A stretch of DNA of 12,834 nucleotides from Steroidobacteraceae bacterium (GTDB taxonomy: Bacteria; Pseudomonadota; Gammaproteobacteria; Steroidobacterales; Steroidobacteraceae): positions 1 to 12,834 of the forward strand of contig JAICKZ010000058.1 of NCBI GenBank assembly GCA_025927665.1. The letters run 5' to 3'. The notes beneath the pieces were generated by a model that was given only the letters and a program-made list of their open reading frames with translations, ran no database searches and was not told where the DNA came from. The translations under genes and the position numbers were made by a program. Positions within the stretch are counted from its first letter, which is position 1. Each line of letters begins with the position of its first letter. Positions 1-7,815 of this stretch are shown piece after piece.

Positions 1-1
1 A

Positions 2-1756
2 TTAAGAGCAAAGCTTCATCCTCATGCACGACGCGTTACCATCAAAACGAGATTGGTGAATCTTAAGAAAGCAGGCTCTCGGAATACTGAAAAATATCTA
101 CGCTATATCGAACGTGGTGGAGTGACACGAGAAAGAGAGCCTGCGGTGACCTATGGGCCTTCTGAAGATCGAGTCGATACGCGTGCCTTCGAAGAAAAAG
201 GCCGTGAGGATCGTCATCAGTTTCGATTTATTGTATCGGCAGAAGAGGCCATTGAGCTCGGAGACCTTAAAGCTTTTACTCGTGAGCTCATGCAACAGAT
301 GGAGAAGGATTGCGGCACCAAGCTTGACTGGGTTGCAGTAGATCATTGGGACACTGACAATCCGCATACGCATATCGTGTTGCGTGGTAAGGACGAACAA
401 GCTCAAGACCTGATCATCTCACGAGATTACATTGCTCATGGCATGAGAACACGTGCGTCGGAGATTGCGACCAATTGGTTAGGACTTCGAACGGAACGAG
501 AGATACGAAACAGCATGATTCGCGAAGTCGATCAGGAACGTTTGACTTCGATTGATCGGCAACTTTTGCGAGACGCAAAACAGGGTAGTGTGGAACTCGA
601 AGCCCTGCCATTGAATTCAGAATCGCGATGGCAGCGATCAATCAAACTGGGGCGATTGCAAAAATTAGAACAGATGGGTCTTGCAGAGAAAACAGGCATC
701 AATCAATGGCGTCTTCATCCGCAAATGGAATCCACCTTGCGAGCAATGGGAGAACGCGGCGACATCATCCGAACCATGCAACGTGCTATGGGTGATAAAC
801 AGCAACCGATTTCTATTGAGAATACAATTTCCAAGGAAGAACTCATTGGTAAGGTGATCGGAAAAGGGTTGCTGGATGAACTGCATGAACGTCACTATCT
901 GATCATTGATGCGCTGGATGGCAAGGCCCATTATCTACCCTTACCTTCATCCTCTGATCTTCAAGAATTTCCGCAGGGCACGATAGTGGGAGTCGCTTCA
1001 CACAGCAGGGCAGATCAAATGATTGCAAGCAAAACTCAGCAAGGTATCTATCGAGTCCCTTCGAATTCTTTTACATTACATGAGAAAATTAATTCTCACA
1101 CGGATGAAGGTCATGCGTTACATCATGTGCGTCGATTAGAAGCATTACGACGCGCAGGAATTGTAGAACGCATTGAAGAAGGCATATGGCGCATTCCACC
1201 TAACTTGGTTGAACAGGGCAGAGCATACGATGCTCACAAGCGCGGCGGTGTATCCGTTCAAGTATTGTCGTATTGGCCACTAGAAAAACAGGTCAAAGCC
1301 ATTGGTGCAACATGGTTGGATCAACAGCTAGTTACCGGCGCGGCACCAAAATCACGACCGGGGTTTAGTGATGAAGTACGAAAAGCATTGCGACAACGAT
1401 TAACGTTTTTGGCGGACGAAGGATTTGCAGAACGTGTGGAGGCACGAGTAGTAATTAAAGGTAATCTGCTCGCTACTTTACGAGACCGTGAGTTACAAGC
1501 AACTGCAAATAAAATTGCTGAAGAGACGCATCTCAATTATCACCCAACACATGACGGTCAGCGTGTATCTGGCACCTATCGTCGATCCATTGTGCTCGCA
1601 AGTGGGCGGTTTGCGATGATTGAAGAAGGGATTGAATTTAGCTTAGTACCGTGGCGGCCTGTAATCGATCGTTATTTAAATCAACCTGTTCGAGGTGTAA
1701 TGAGAGGAGCCAATGTGGATTGGAATTTATCGAGGTCACGTGAGATGCAGTTGTGA
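2..1756 (+). CDS. Conjugative relaxase, MOBP-like with DUF3363-type C-terminus (5' partial)
   Basis: Predicted relaxase that nicks the origin of transfer and pilots the single strand during conjugation. The frame is open to the left edge of the window, and the residues before the TTG at 53 (RRVTIKTRLVNLKKAGS) already match the family, so the true start lies outside and TTG 53 is only the first possible start. Counting from 53, the metal-binding motif is clear: H98, then a D-rich stretch, then PHTH with H105 and H107. Y15 and Y18 in KYLRYIERGG are candidate nicking tyrosines. From about residue 170 the protein matches the long C-terminal DUF3363 region seen in RlxS-type relaxases of Tn4371-like ICEs and related plasmids; this family assignment is from memory. 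It ends with VMRGANVDWNLSRSRE, a normal family C-terminus, so the 3' end is complete. No transfer genes are visible downstream. Its last ~500 bases and the following ~95 bases recur at 9666-10264. Confidence 0.9.
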   Translation, partial: LRAKLHPHARRVTIKTRLVNLKKAGSRNTEKYLRYIERGGVTREREPAVTYGPSEDRVDTRAFEEKGREDRHQFRFIVSAEEAIELGDLKAFTRELMQQMEKDCGTKLDWVAVDHWDTDNPHTHIVLRGKDEQAQDLIISRDYIAHGMRTRASEIATNWLGLRTEREIRNSMIREVDQERLTSIDRQLLRDAKQGSVELEALPLNSESRWQRSIKLGRLQKLEQMGLAEKTGINQWRLHPQMESTLRAMGERGDIIRTMQRAMGDKQQPISIENTISKEELIGKVIGKGLLDELHERHYLIIDALDGKAHYLPLPSSSDLQEFPQGTIVGVASHSRADQMIASKTQQGIYRVPSNSFTLHEKINSHTDEGHALHHVRRLEALRRAGIVERIEEGIWRIPPNLVEQGRAYDAHKRGGVSVQVLSYWPLEKQVKAIGATWLDQQLVTGAAPKSRPGFSDEVRKALRQRLTFLADEGFAERVEARVVIKGNLLATLRDRELQATANKIAEETHLNYHPTHDGQRVSGTYRRSIVLASGRFAMIEEGIEFSLVPWRPVIDRYLNQPVRGVMRGANVDWNLSRSREMQL

Positions 1757-1852
1757 ACGTAATCTTTTATAGTGAGGGTTGCGACGTGTCTACTGCTGAC
1801 GAATTCCCGCTCAAAGTTTACTCACATGAAAGTCTGCTTTGTGCCCAAGCGG
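1250..1852 (+). repeat. ~600-bp direct repeat, copy A (relaxase 3' end plus downstream DNA)
   Basis: This segment covers the last third of the relaxase reading frame, its stop, and about 95 bases beyond. It aligns with 9666-10264 in the same orientation along its whole length, with scattered substitutions and a net four-base difference from small indels. The match begins at GTATCCGTTCA and fades after GTGCCCAAGCGG. Copy A is the functional-looking one because its frame is intact. Confidence 0.9.
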
Positions 1853-1926
1853 CCACTAAAGTTACTCGACAGCAGCCATTCAGGTTGAGTAGAGCGGACA
1901 ACTAATTTAACGCCATTCATAAAATG

Positions 1927-1953
1927 CTGGCGAAGCGCGAAGCGATTCGCCAG
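1927..1953 (-). terminator. Hairpin terminator candidate for the minus-strand membrane-protein gene
   Basis: A perfect 8-bp inverted repeat (CTGGCGAA / TTCGCCAG, 11-nt loop) lies 34 bases beyond the stop of the minus-strand gene ending at 1988. Read on the minus strand the stem is followed by CATTTTATG, a short and imperfect T tract. Placement and orientation suit an intrinsic terminator; the weak T tract keeps the call moderate. Confidence 0.5.
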
Positions 1954-1987
1954 TCGGATGAGTGAAACCAATGTATTGATGAATCTG

Positions 1988-2458
1988 TTAAGCTTGTGTC
2001 CCTGCATGATGTCGATTCCTTATAGCGATGAACCAAAAGGTAAGGGCTATTGCTACTCCGAGAATCGATTGAACGGCGGTGCTAATTATGGCGCTAACAT
2101 ATCCGTGAGCAGTAATGTGTCCATTGAGAATAGTACTGCCACCGCCGTCACCTGCGGAGTATCCGGGGTTGGTCGAGAATATTAAGGACACGGCATTAAG
2201 AATGATAGTAACGGCGATGCCAACTAACGCGCACTCACGCGCTCCGATGTTCCGAAATCTGCGCAAGACAAGATAGATGGGAAACGCAACAAACACGCTC
2301 AGCGCTTCTGACACCACTATCATAGCCACCGCCCCCAACCAAAAACCACTCCACTGGCTAGAGACACTGCTGAGTAATGCTGAAAATAGGACGCAGGGAA
2401 TGATAGGTGCGAGCAGAAATCCGGCAGCGATTCGCAAAAGTGATTTCCGTTCTTGCAT
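1988..2458 (-). CDS. Small hydrophobic membrane protein, four predicted helices (hypothetical)
   Basis: A 156-residue protein of unknown function. Four hydrophobic segments are visible at about residues 8-30 (AAGFLLAPIIPCVLFSALL), 38-62 (FWLGAVAMIVVSEALSVFVAFPIYL), 76-94 (ALVGIAVTIILNAVSLIF) and 125-148 (ISTAVQSILGVAIALTFWFIAI). Positively charged residues cluster at the N-terminus, between helices 2 and 3 (LRRFRNIGARE) and at the C-terminus (RNRHHAG), which suggests an inner-membrane protein with both ends in the cytoplasm. A glycine- and serine-rich loop (SAGDGGGS) lies between helices 3 and 4. It stands alone on the minus strand, with a hairpin after its stop and a promoter-like sequence just before its ATG. 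No Shine-Dalgarno sequence is obvious, and the predicted leader is very short. The family is not recognised; the regular hydrophobic pattern makes a real gene likely. Confidence 0.75.
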   Translation of the reverse strand: MQERKSLLRIAAGFLLAPIIPCVLFSALLSSVSSQWSGFWLGAVAMIVVSEALSVFVAFPIYLVLRRFRNIGARECALVGIAVTIILNAVSLIFSTNPGYSAGDGGGSTILNGHITAHGYVSAIISTAVQSILGVAIALTFWFIAIRNRHHAGTQA

Positions 2459-2460
2459 GG

Positions 2461-2526
2461 GCTTAACTTATTTTATCTAGTCTACTTAACATGTCGTTTG
2501 CAAGATAACATCGTAGCCATTTCTGT
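2461..2526. repeat. Imperfect ~65-bp dispersed repeat, copy 1
   Basis: This segment resembles 12614-12678 in the same orientation. Both share TTTTATCTAGTCT, then TTAACA, then TTGCAAGATAACAT at fixed spacing. Each copy carries TTATCT and AGATAA as inverted 6-mers 24 bases apart (here 2473-2478 and 2503-2508). Its nature is unknown: remnant of a mobile element end, recombination site, or regulatory repeat. Confidence 0.6.
2474..2503 (-). promoter_or_regulatory. Promoter-like element before the minus-strand membrane-protein gene
   Basis: On the minus strand TTGCAA (2498-2503) and TAGATA (2474-2479) are spaced by 18 bases, a plausible sigma-70 pair. The TAGATA box lies only about 15 bases before the ATG at 2458, so the transcript would be nearly leaderless. 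The same pair with the same spacing recurs at 12626-12655 within the repeated segment, where no minus-strand gene follows, so it may be a by-product of the repeat and not a true promoter. Confidence 0.3.
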
Positions 2527-2801
2527 CGCAATGTCCGCTATATAGATACCTTGGCGTAGTCCTCCATTGACTGCTGTTGACCGCCTTTTCCAGTTTTATT
2601 TTGATTGTCGATGTCGTGCCCTAAGCGGTCATTCGCGTGCCCGGAAGCAGTCATTCACAATAGAGAAAGCAGACATGCATCTTAGTAACCAGTGACTTGC
2701 GGGATGGCTGTCTGTAAGCAGATGGTTTGTTCATGTCGTTCCCAACGATTGCGTTGGAAAACTATTTGACTCAAATTGCACCATCATTGGAATACGCGGA
2801 T
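2527..2801. other. Intergenic stretch with short repeats, no convincing gene
   Basis: No well-supported gene lies here. It contains a tandem pair of 21-22-base units at 2615-2657, a GACCGC/GCGGTC inverted pair (2579-2584 and 2625-2630), and a 6-bp hairpin CCAACG-ATTG-CGTTGG at 2742-2757. A 37-codon plus-strand ORF at 2733-2846 (starts MSFPTIALENYL) has a protein-like composition but no Shine-Dalgarno sequence; it could be the start of a decayed gene. Confidence 0.5.
2615..2657. repeat. Tandem pair of 21-22-bp units of a degenerate intergenic repeat
   Basis: Two adjacent units at 2615-2635 and 2636-2657 share CGTGCCC, AGC and GTCATTC. Related fragments with GTGCCC followed by AGCGG occur at 1841-1852 and 10252-10264, both at the end of the 600-bp repeat. 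This looks like a family of short, decaying intergenic repeats. Confidence 0.55.
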
Positions 2802-3071
2802 TCAGAGACGTTTACCCTGGCTGATAACTTGTTGCATTCCATCTAAGATAAACAACGATTCGATTGTCGGAAAACTCGAGGTAATGTCTGCTGCTAGGAA
2901 TGACTGGTGAACATCATGTTCCCAGACTACTGGCCATGTAACGTGTGCTAGGCTCCATCGTATTTTGATATGGTCGGCTAACTTAGAGGTGTCTACCTCT
3001 ATTGAGACGGAATGTAGCTTATACGTGTTAGCCGCAGCGAAATCAAAGTGCGTGACGTAAATATAGGTCAT
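2802..3071 (-). CDS. Hypothetical 89-residue protein (doubtful)
   Basis: A minus-strand ORF of 89 codons starting MTYIYVTHFDFAAANTYKL. Its composition is protein-like: a beta-rich first half with a hydrophobic-alternating run (HSVSIEV), then IRWSLAHVTWPVVWEHDVH with three tryptophans, and no long low-complexity tract. No plus-strand gene overlaps most of it. Against it, no Shine-Dalgarno sequence or promoter is evident upstream of the ATG, and the family is not recognised. It may be a real small gene, an orphan fragment, or chance. Confidence 0.4.
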   Translation of the reverse strand: MTYIYVTHFDFAAANTYKLHSVSIEVDTSKLADHIKIRWSLAHVTWPVVWEHDVHQSFLAADITSSFPTIESLFILDGMQQVISQGKRL

Positions 3072-3160
3072 AAATTAAGTTGTAGCAAAGTTATTGCTAT
3101 CGCCTACCTTGCTTAACAAGTGCGACAAATAGCAACTGCTAGTCCGATGAGGTGTACTGA

Positions 3161-3285
3161 CGAGTTGATGACTCGGTTCAAGTTGAACTTTCGCAGCGCA
3201 AGCTGCTAGAGCAGAAGCAAACTCGTTTCAGCCTTGTTTGACAATCGATGTAAGGACCTGCATTCGGATGATGTTGTTGATCATC
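3161..3285 (+). promoter_or_regulatory. Stem-loop-rich leader upstream of the three-gene operon
   Basis: Four short perfect inverted repeats lie close together: CGAGT-TGATG-ACTCG (3161-3175), GTTCAA-G-TTGAAC (3176-3188), GCAGC-GCAA-GCTGC with a GNRA-type loop (3193-3206), and GATGAT-7 nt-ATCATC (3267-3285). CTGCT-AG-AGCAG at 3203-3214 would compete with the third stem. A TTGACA at 3238-3243 could be a -35 box, but no good -10 box follows at 17 bases. The cluster could be operator sites or RNA structure ahead of the start at 3324; nothing matches a riboswitch I know. Confidence 0.35.
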
Positions 3286-3323
3286 GTGTATTAAAAGCAA
3301 TCAGAAGCTACCGAGGTGACTGA

Positions 3324-3779
3324 ATGGAAGATATCGATAGAGCCACAGAGTTAGCAAAAATTGGTGCCGGCAACGCCGGGATGACCAAGGCGGAACTCGA
3401 TAAAGCCAACAATCTCCTGAAGGATTATGGCGAGAAGCGCGAGAATTTACTCAAGGCAATGCTATTGTTACTTGGTCAATCCGATATCTCCAGCCTGGAT
3501 CGCGACTGGCGTGATTGTTGTCTTAACGGCCGCGAAGCACTTAACAAACTGAACAGCGATATGCCGCCAGATGGCGCAGGTTTGAGCGGAGTAGGGCTGG
3601 ATAACTTTCGTCGCGGCGAGTTGAAAATCTGGGAAGAAAACGCCAGAGCCGAAATTGCGCTTGCGGCCAAGCAGATGAAAACCATTCATCTGACCAACGT
3701 CAAGCTCATTCAAGAGTGCAACGTGGAACTGAAGTCAGTCTTGAGTAGCAAGAAGGACCTGCAACAGTTGATCGAATGA
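3324..3779 (+). CDS. Helical protein, N-terminal part of a gene interrupted by an in-frame TGA
   Basis: The first 151 residues of a predicted all-helical cytoplasmic protein of unknown function. The ATG at 3324 is well supported by GAGGTG at 3312-3317. The sequence is rich in Lys, Glu, Leu and Ala with heptad-like stretches at about residues 18-48 and 103-151, and a hydrophobic run LLKAMLLLLG near residue 42. There is no signal peptide. The frame stops at TGA (3777-3779) and continues open in the same frame to 4472, so this is probably one 382-codon gene broken at codon 152. If the stop is genuine, a shortened soluble helical protein is made. It is the first gene of the operon that continues with the beta-helix protein. 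A weak similarity between DRDWRDCCLNGREAL here and ARDWDQFGRDCKEKL in the second part hints at an internal duplication, but this is by eye only. Confidence 0.7.
   Translation: MEDIDRATELAKIGAGNAGMTKAELDKANNLLKDYGEKRENLLKAMLLLLGQSDISSLDRDWRDCCLNGREALNKLNSDMPPDGAGLSGVGLDNFRRGELKIWEENARAEIALAAKQMKTIHLTNVKLIQECNVELKSVLSSKKDLQQLIE
3777..3779 (+). other. In-frame TGA interrupting a 382-codon reading frame
   Basis: Codon 152 of the frame beginning at 3324 is TGA. The next 46 codons up to the first possible restart (GTG at 3918) contain no stop and read as normal protein, including DVLKKTGIFLYAIVQIKRY. This is the only stop before 4470. A C-to-T change from CGA, or a change in TGG, would explain a nonsense mutation; readthrough, recoding or a sequencing error are the alternatives. 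Confidence 0.85.
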
Positions 3780-3917
3780 ACTTTCGGTGCGGCAACCGAC
3801 GTTCTGAAGAAGACAGGAATATTTCTGTATGCCATCGTACAAATAAAAAGGTATGCCGGACAACCTGCAATCCCTGATCAGATAAAGATACTGGGCGATC
3901 AGCTAACACAGAGTTTT

Positions 3918-4472
3918 GTGCAGGTCAGAGACGAGACGGCAAAAAAACAGGCTTTGCTGAAGGTATTGCTTGCCAGACTTGATCTGCTTAAACAGACACG
4001 AAGTAGCCTTAACAAGGATGCGATTGCTTCCGCCTACTCACAAGCCGAGGCAATAGCGAATGCACTTCCAGGACTTGGCAAAGACTCACCGTACGAAGCG
4101 CGGGATTGGGATCAATTCGGAAGAGACTGCAAAGAAAAGCTGGAGGAGGAATGTGATCGTGCCATCACAGACGCGGATGCATTGTTTGAAGTGCTGTATA
4201 ACACGCTTGACGAGGAAATGGAAAAGTCATTTGAATCCTTGTCAGATGATCCCTCGCAATTGGAGCGATGGAGCGATGAAATTGGCAATTCATTTGACTC
4301 TATTCAAGACGCCTTGGACAAAGTGCAGGACTACAACGACGACTTGGTGGAAGGACCGATCAAGCAGGGTATTGGGGCAGCAGTCGCGTCCGCAAAGGCA
4401 CTGACCAGAACATACCTTGATGACTGGAAAGCGACGCTTGAAAATATTAAACAAGCTTTGCGAAAAGGTTAG
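3918..4472 (+). CDS. Helical coiled-coil protein, C-terminal part of the TGA-interrupted gene
   Basis: This 184-residue ORF starts at a GTG with no Shine-Dalgarno sequence, and the same frame extends upstream to the TGA at 3777. It is therefore best read as the C-terminal part of the gene starting at 3324. The first restart codon in the frame is this GTG; the 46 codons before it also look coding. The sequence is acidic and helical: heptad-like stretches at about residues 4-30 (KKQALLKVLLARLDLLKQ), 70-105 and 120-180. There is no signal peptide and no recognised domain. Its TAG stop overlaps the GTG start of the beta-helix gene by one base, so the two are likely translationally coupled. Whether a separate protein is made from GTG 3918 cannot be told from the sequence. 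Confidence 0.65.
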   Translation: MQVRDETAKKQALLKVLLARLDLLKQTRSSLNKDAIASAYSQAEAIANALPGLGKDSPYEARDWDQFGRDCKEKLEEECDRAITDADALFEVLYNTLDEEMEKSFESLSDDPSQLERWSDEIGNSFDSIQDALDKVQDYNDDLVEGPIKQGIGAAVASAKALTRTYLDDWKATLENIKQALRKG

Positions 4473-7400
4473 TGACTATTATGCCAAGTTCAAACAATTG
4501 GTTCGTTGCTGCAGGTGTTAACAGTGGAGATGGCTCGCGCCTAAAACCTTTTCATGACCCATGGCTTGCGTTCCGTTCCGCGGCGCCTGGTGACATCATT
4601 CACATCGCAGCCGGAACTTATTTCGGACGCTATGATCGTTCTTCATGGGTAATTAATTGCCCCGATCTTACCGTTCGTGGCGGCTACAACAACGATTTCT
4701 CAAAACGTACGCCCTGGCAGACGCCATCGGTGTTCGCTGCATTTTCCGGATACGAATATGTGCGCGAAAACAATCTGCTGAGTGGGAGAGATGAACATAG
4801 TGGCCTCGTTCTCGACGGATTGTTTTTTGATGCCGCTGGACGCAATACCTATGGCGACAAACCTGTTGAAGCATTGACCTCATTCCCGACCATGGATGGC
4901 GCGATTGCCTCTTTCAACGCCAAACAGGTCGTGATCAAAAATTGTGTATTCGCCAATAGCGCAGCCGGAGGTGTTGAGCTGTCTGGCGATGGTTCGCGTT
5001 TCGAGAACAATCTCGTCATTAACATCATTGGCATCGGCATGCTGAATTTGCGCAGTAACTCCGAAAATGCTCAACCTATCACTGTGGTGAATAACACATT
5101 CTGTTTCGCTCACGACTTAGGATCGCCTTGCGGCACAGGTGGCGATAACGCTATTGGTATACGTGCCGATCACCCAGCCATTATTCAGGACAACGTATTT
5201 ATTTCATGTGGTAATGCTGCGATTACACTGTATCGTGATCTTGATCGTATCAGTATTGATCGCAACCTTTTTTATCTAACACCGCGCGATATCGTCAACA
5301 GCAGATCACAAAGCAACTCTGCCGATATCACCGAATCCAACATCGATGAGCTGGAGGACGTAGGACTTAAATCCGCCACTGGCAATATTGTTCAAGACCC
5401 GAAGGTGAGTGGATTTAAGGCGGAATGGCTGGATGCCTATACCCGTCATTTGCTGGCAAACTACGTCAAGCCACCACGCGAAGCTGCGAACGCACTTCGT
5501 ATTGCAAATGGATTGTCGACGCTCACACCCGCCGACCTTGAAAAAGAAGAGAATAAGGGCGCGCTTGCTCCACGTCTTGCACCGACTGATACGCTCAAGT
5601 TGTGCTTTACCGCCAAGCAAGGCTTTCATGTTACCGAAGCTGCTGCGGAAATTATTGCTACACCAGCTACAGTGGCATTAACTTATCGTTCTGTGGACTG
5701 GCAGGCTATTGAACAGCCTGACGCGACGCTCGCGAACCAGCGTGTTGAACTGCGTGTTGGGCTTGGCTATGAGCAGAATGCGTTCCTGCTCACCGACGCA
5801 ACGCCCACCACTCATATGGGTATTCGTATTTACAAGCCCTTTTCAGATGACGGCTCATTCTTTGTTCTGGCGGCGCGTAACACGCTTGTCAGTCGTCAGT
5901 TTGAAGAGGCCATCAAGTACAACAACGGGCGAGAAATTCAGAGCACCTATTTCTTGCGAGGTGTTTATCGTACCGACATTGACCCTGCCGCAAGACAAAA
6001 AGTTACTTTGGTTGTTGAAGCGATCGTACCTGCACCATTGCTGGCTGAAAAATCGCCATCGCGGCCTGAAGGTCGTGATTGGTTTGTGAAGGCAGGTGCC
6101 AGTGGCGGCGACGGCACGCGCGATAAACCATTTCGTGACCCGTTCCAGGCACTTGATAAGGCCGAAGGCGGTGATGCTATTCATGTCGCAGGTGGCGACT
6201 ATTTCGGCAAGTTACATTCCGGAAAATGGAAAGTATTAATTCGCAATTTGGCGCTACTCGGCGGTTACGATGCAGAGTTCAGTGCCCGCGATCCGTGGCT
6301 GAATCCCACACGTTTGTTGCTCAGTGACGATGAACATGCCAAGGGTACGCCAGATGGCAATATATTAAGTTGTGAAGGAGTCTGTGGTGGCCTGATTCTG
6401 GATGGATTTATTTTTGATGGAGCTACTTACAACTCGTACGCTGCTAGCGGCTCGCTGGATGTGGCTCATTCGCCGCTTAGCCCAATGGTATCGTTGCTCG
6501 GTGGTACGGCAATTTCAGTTCGTAACTGTCTGTTCATTAATGCCGCGTGCTCAGCCATCAATATCGACTGCTCTTCTGGAGTATTTGAAAACAACATTCT
6601 GCTCAACACGAGCGGCTGGTCATTGAAATTATCCGCCAATGGTCGAGGTCCATGGACGATACGCAACAACAGTTTTTTGTTTGCTGGCGATCCATCGTCG
6701 CGTGCAAGCACAGGAGGCGCTAGTTCCGAGGGGACATTACTTCATCTTACGGGGTCTTCAGTGGCTGTAATTGATTCCAACATTTTCGCCTTTGCGGAAG
6801 GGTGCAGTGTGCGTTCTACCATTGCACAACAGAATGTGTCATTTGATCACAATGTGTTCGCCGCCAATCTGTTCATGCATCTGACGGACGCAAATTATTT
6901 GTGGGCAGACAGTTCGAACTGGGAACGTCGTGCCGTAGCAGATACAGCATTTGCCTCGTTTCGGGGAAATACGCTTGAGTTGCCAGCACTGCCGGTTGAT
7001 CCTGGTTTTGCCGATGCTGCGATCACTCGCTTGCAAGCGCTTTCTTCGCACATCAATGAAGATCAATGGAAGGTCTTCGCCAAACAGATTGGTTCCTCAT
7101 TGATACCAAAGACCACCGCTGATACTACCGTGGAAGCAACCGAGCCAGAACCCGCTTCAGCCGCTGCTGCAGCACCTGCTGCATCGTCTATTACCGACTT
7201 GCTCGCCAGTCTCAGCAGCATCAAGGAGCAAATAAAGTCAGTAGAGGTACATAAAGCCACGGTGGAATCCGTCGCGCCACTTTACTGTCCTGTTTATGAT
7301 TGGAAAAAAGCGCTTGGGCTTGCACAACCACTAACTGTTGACGGTCCAGGTGCACGCCGAACCAAGTTAACCGTATCATTCAACCCTGTTAATGTGCGAG

Positions 7401-7753
7401 CAGATGTTCAGTATGTGCCAGTCACGGCACAGCTTATTGATACCGATCATGCAGCGTTGGACAACAAGTCGGTTGAACTGCTTGTCACTGGAGCACGCGC
7501 TTCTTCCTCTGATCCATCGTTGTTTCCGTCAGGATTTACCAGCGACGACTATATTGCCTATTACATTGCCACAGTTGGAGATGCTGCTCGTACTCGCATT
7601 ATCATCATCGTGCGACGCGACACCAACGCCAGCAAACTTCTCGACCGTACTACTCCCAACGATAAACTTCGTATTTGCGGCACTGCGCGTATACCGGGTA
7701 ACCCCGGCCTTTTATCGATTGTGGTGGATATTGCCGAGCCAGTGGAAAGCTGA
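4472..7753 (+). CDS. Large protein with duplicated right-handed beta-helix and beta-sandwich units
   Basis: A 1093-residue protein made of two homologous halves. Each half begins with a parallel beta-helix of the DUF1565/PbH1 type: NNWFVAAGVNSGDGSRLKPF at residues 8-27 aligns without gaps to the block starting RDWFVKAG at residue 535, and both continue to GD-I-H-A-G-Y-FG. Rungs of the pattern V-NN-F and FENN follow to about residues 310 and 860. A beta-sandwich-like region follows each helix (about 374-525 and 940-1090), ending in similar LVVEAIVPAP and LSIVVDIAEPV strands. An Ala/Pro-rich linker (about 887-910) and a short helix precede the last domain. There is no signal peptide or membrane segment, which is unusual because beta-helix proteins of this type are often extracellular. 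Starts: GTG at 4472 overlaps the previous stop and lies just after AAAGG; ATG at 4481 is an alternative. Beta-helices commonly bind or cleave polysaccharide or act as adhesins; no catalytic site was identified, so the function is open. Confidence 0.85.
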   Translation: MTIMPSSNNWFVAAGVNSGDGSRLKPFHDPWLAFRSAAPGDIIHIAAGTYFGRYDRSSWVINCPDLTVRGGYNNDFSKRTPWQTPSVFAAFSGYEYVRENNLLSGRDEHSGLVLDGLFFDAAGRNTYGDKPVEALTSFPTMDGAIASFNAKQVVIKNCVFANSAAGGVELSGDGSRFENNLVINIIGIGMLNLRSNSENAQPITVVNNTFCFAHDLGSPCGTGGDNAIGIRADHPAIIQDNVFISCGNAAITLYRDLDRISIDRNLFYLTPRDIVNSRSQSNSADITESNIDELEDVGLKSATGNIVQDPKVSGFKAEWLDAYTRHLLANYVKPPREAANALRIANGLSTLTPADLEKEENKGALAPRLAPTDTLKLCFTAKQGFHVTEAAAEIIATPATVALTYRSVDWQAIEQPDATLANQRVELRVGLGYEQNAFLLTDATPTTHMGIRIYKPFSDDGSFFVLAARNTLVSRQFEEAIKYNNGREIQSTYFLRGVYRTDIDPAARQKVTLVVEAIVPAPLLAEKSPSRPEGRDWFVKAGASGGDGTRDKPFRDPFQALDKAEGGDAIHVAGGDYFGKLHSGKWKVLIRNLALLGGYDAEFSARDPWLNPTRLLLSDDEHAKGTPDGNILSCEGVCGGLILDGFIFDGATYNSYAASGSLDVAHSPLSPMVSLLGGTAISVRNCLFINAACSAINIDCSSGVFENNILLNTSGWSLKLSANGRGPWTIRNNSFLFAGDPSSRASTGGASSEGTLLHLTGSSVAVIDSNIFAFAEGCSVRSTIAQQNVSFDHNVFAANLFMHLTDANYLWADSSNWERRAVADTAFASFRGNTLELPALPVDPGFADAAITRLQALSSHINEDQWKVFAKQIGSSLIPKTTADTTVEATEPEPASAAAAAPAASSITDLLASLSSIKEQIKSVEVHKATVESVAPLYCPVYDWKKALGLAQPLTVDGPGARRTKLTVSFNPVNVRADVQYVPVTAQLIDTDHAALDNKSVELLVTGARASSSDPSLFPSGFTSDDYIAYYIATVGDAARTRIIIIVRRDTNASKLLDRTTPNDKLRICGTARIPGNPGLLSIVVDIAEPVES

Positions 7754-7815
7754 GGTCCTGAAGATGCAGACTCGGCGCGCCGTACACTTTGCAAAGTCGA
7801 TGAGAGGGCTACGTA

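Noticed and set aside
98..931. Several minus-strand ORFs (98-406, 414-641, 665-931) inside the relaxase
   Set aside because: They are antisense to a clearly conserved relaxase frame and have no ribosome binding sites or recognisable content.
1958..2185. Plus-strand ORF of 75 codons opposite the membrane-protein gene
   Set aside because: It is antisense to a frame with four regular hydrophobic helices, which is much better supported.
2484..2520. Integron attC site (CTTAAC followed by a GTT and CAAG pattern)
   Set aside because: No matching GTTRRRY end or complementary arm was found at a suitable distance, and no integrase or cassette arrangement is present in the window.
3150..3190. CTGACGAG followed by a hairpin, resembling the core of a hammerhead ribozyme
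   Set aside because: The invariant GAAA after stem II is absent; the bases there are GTTC, and no closing stem was found.
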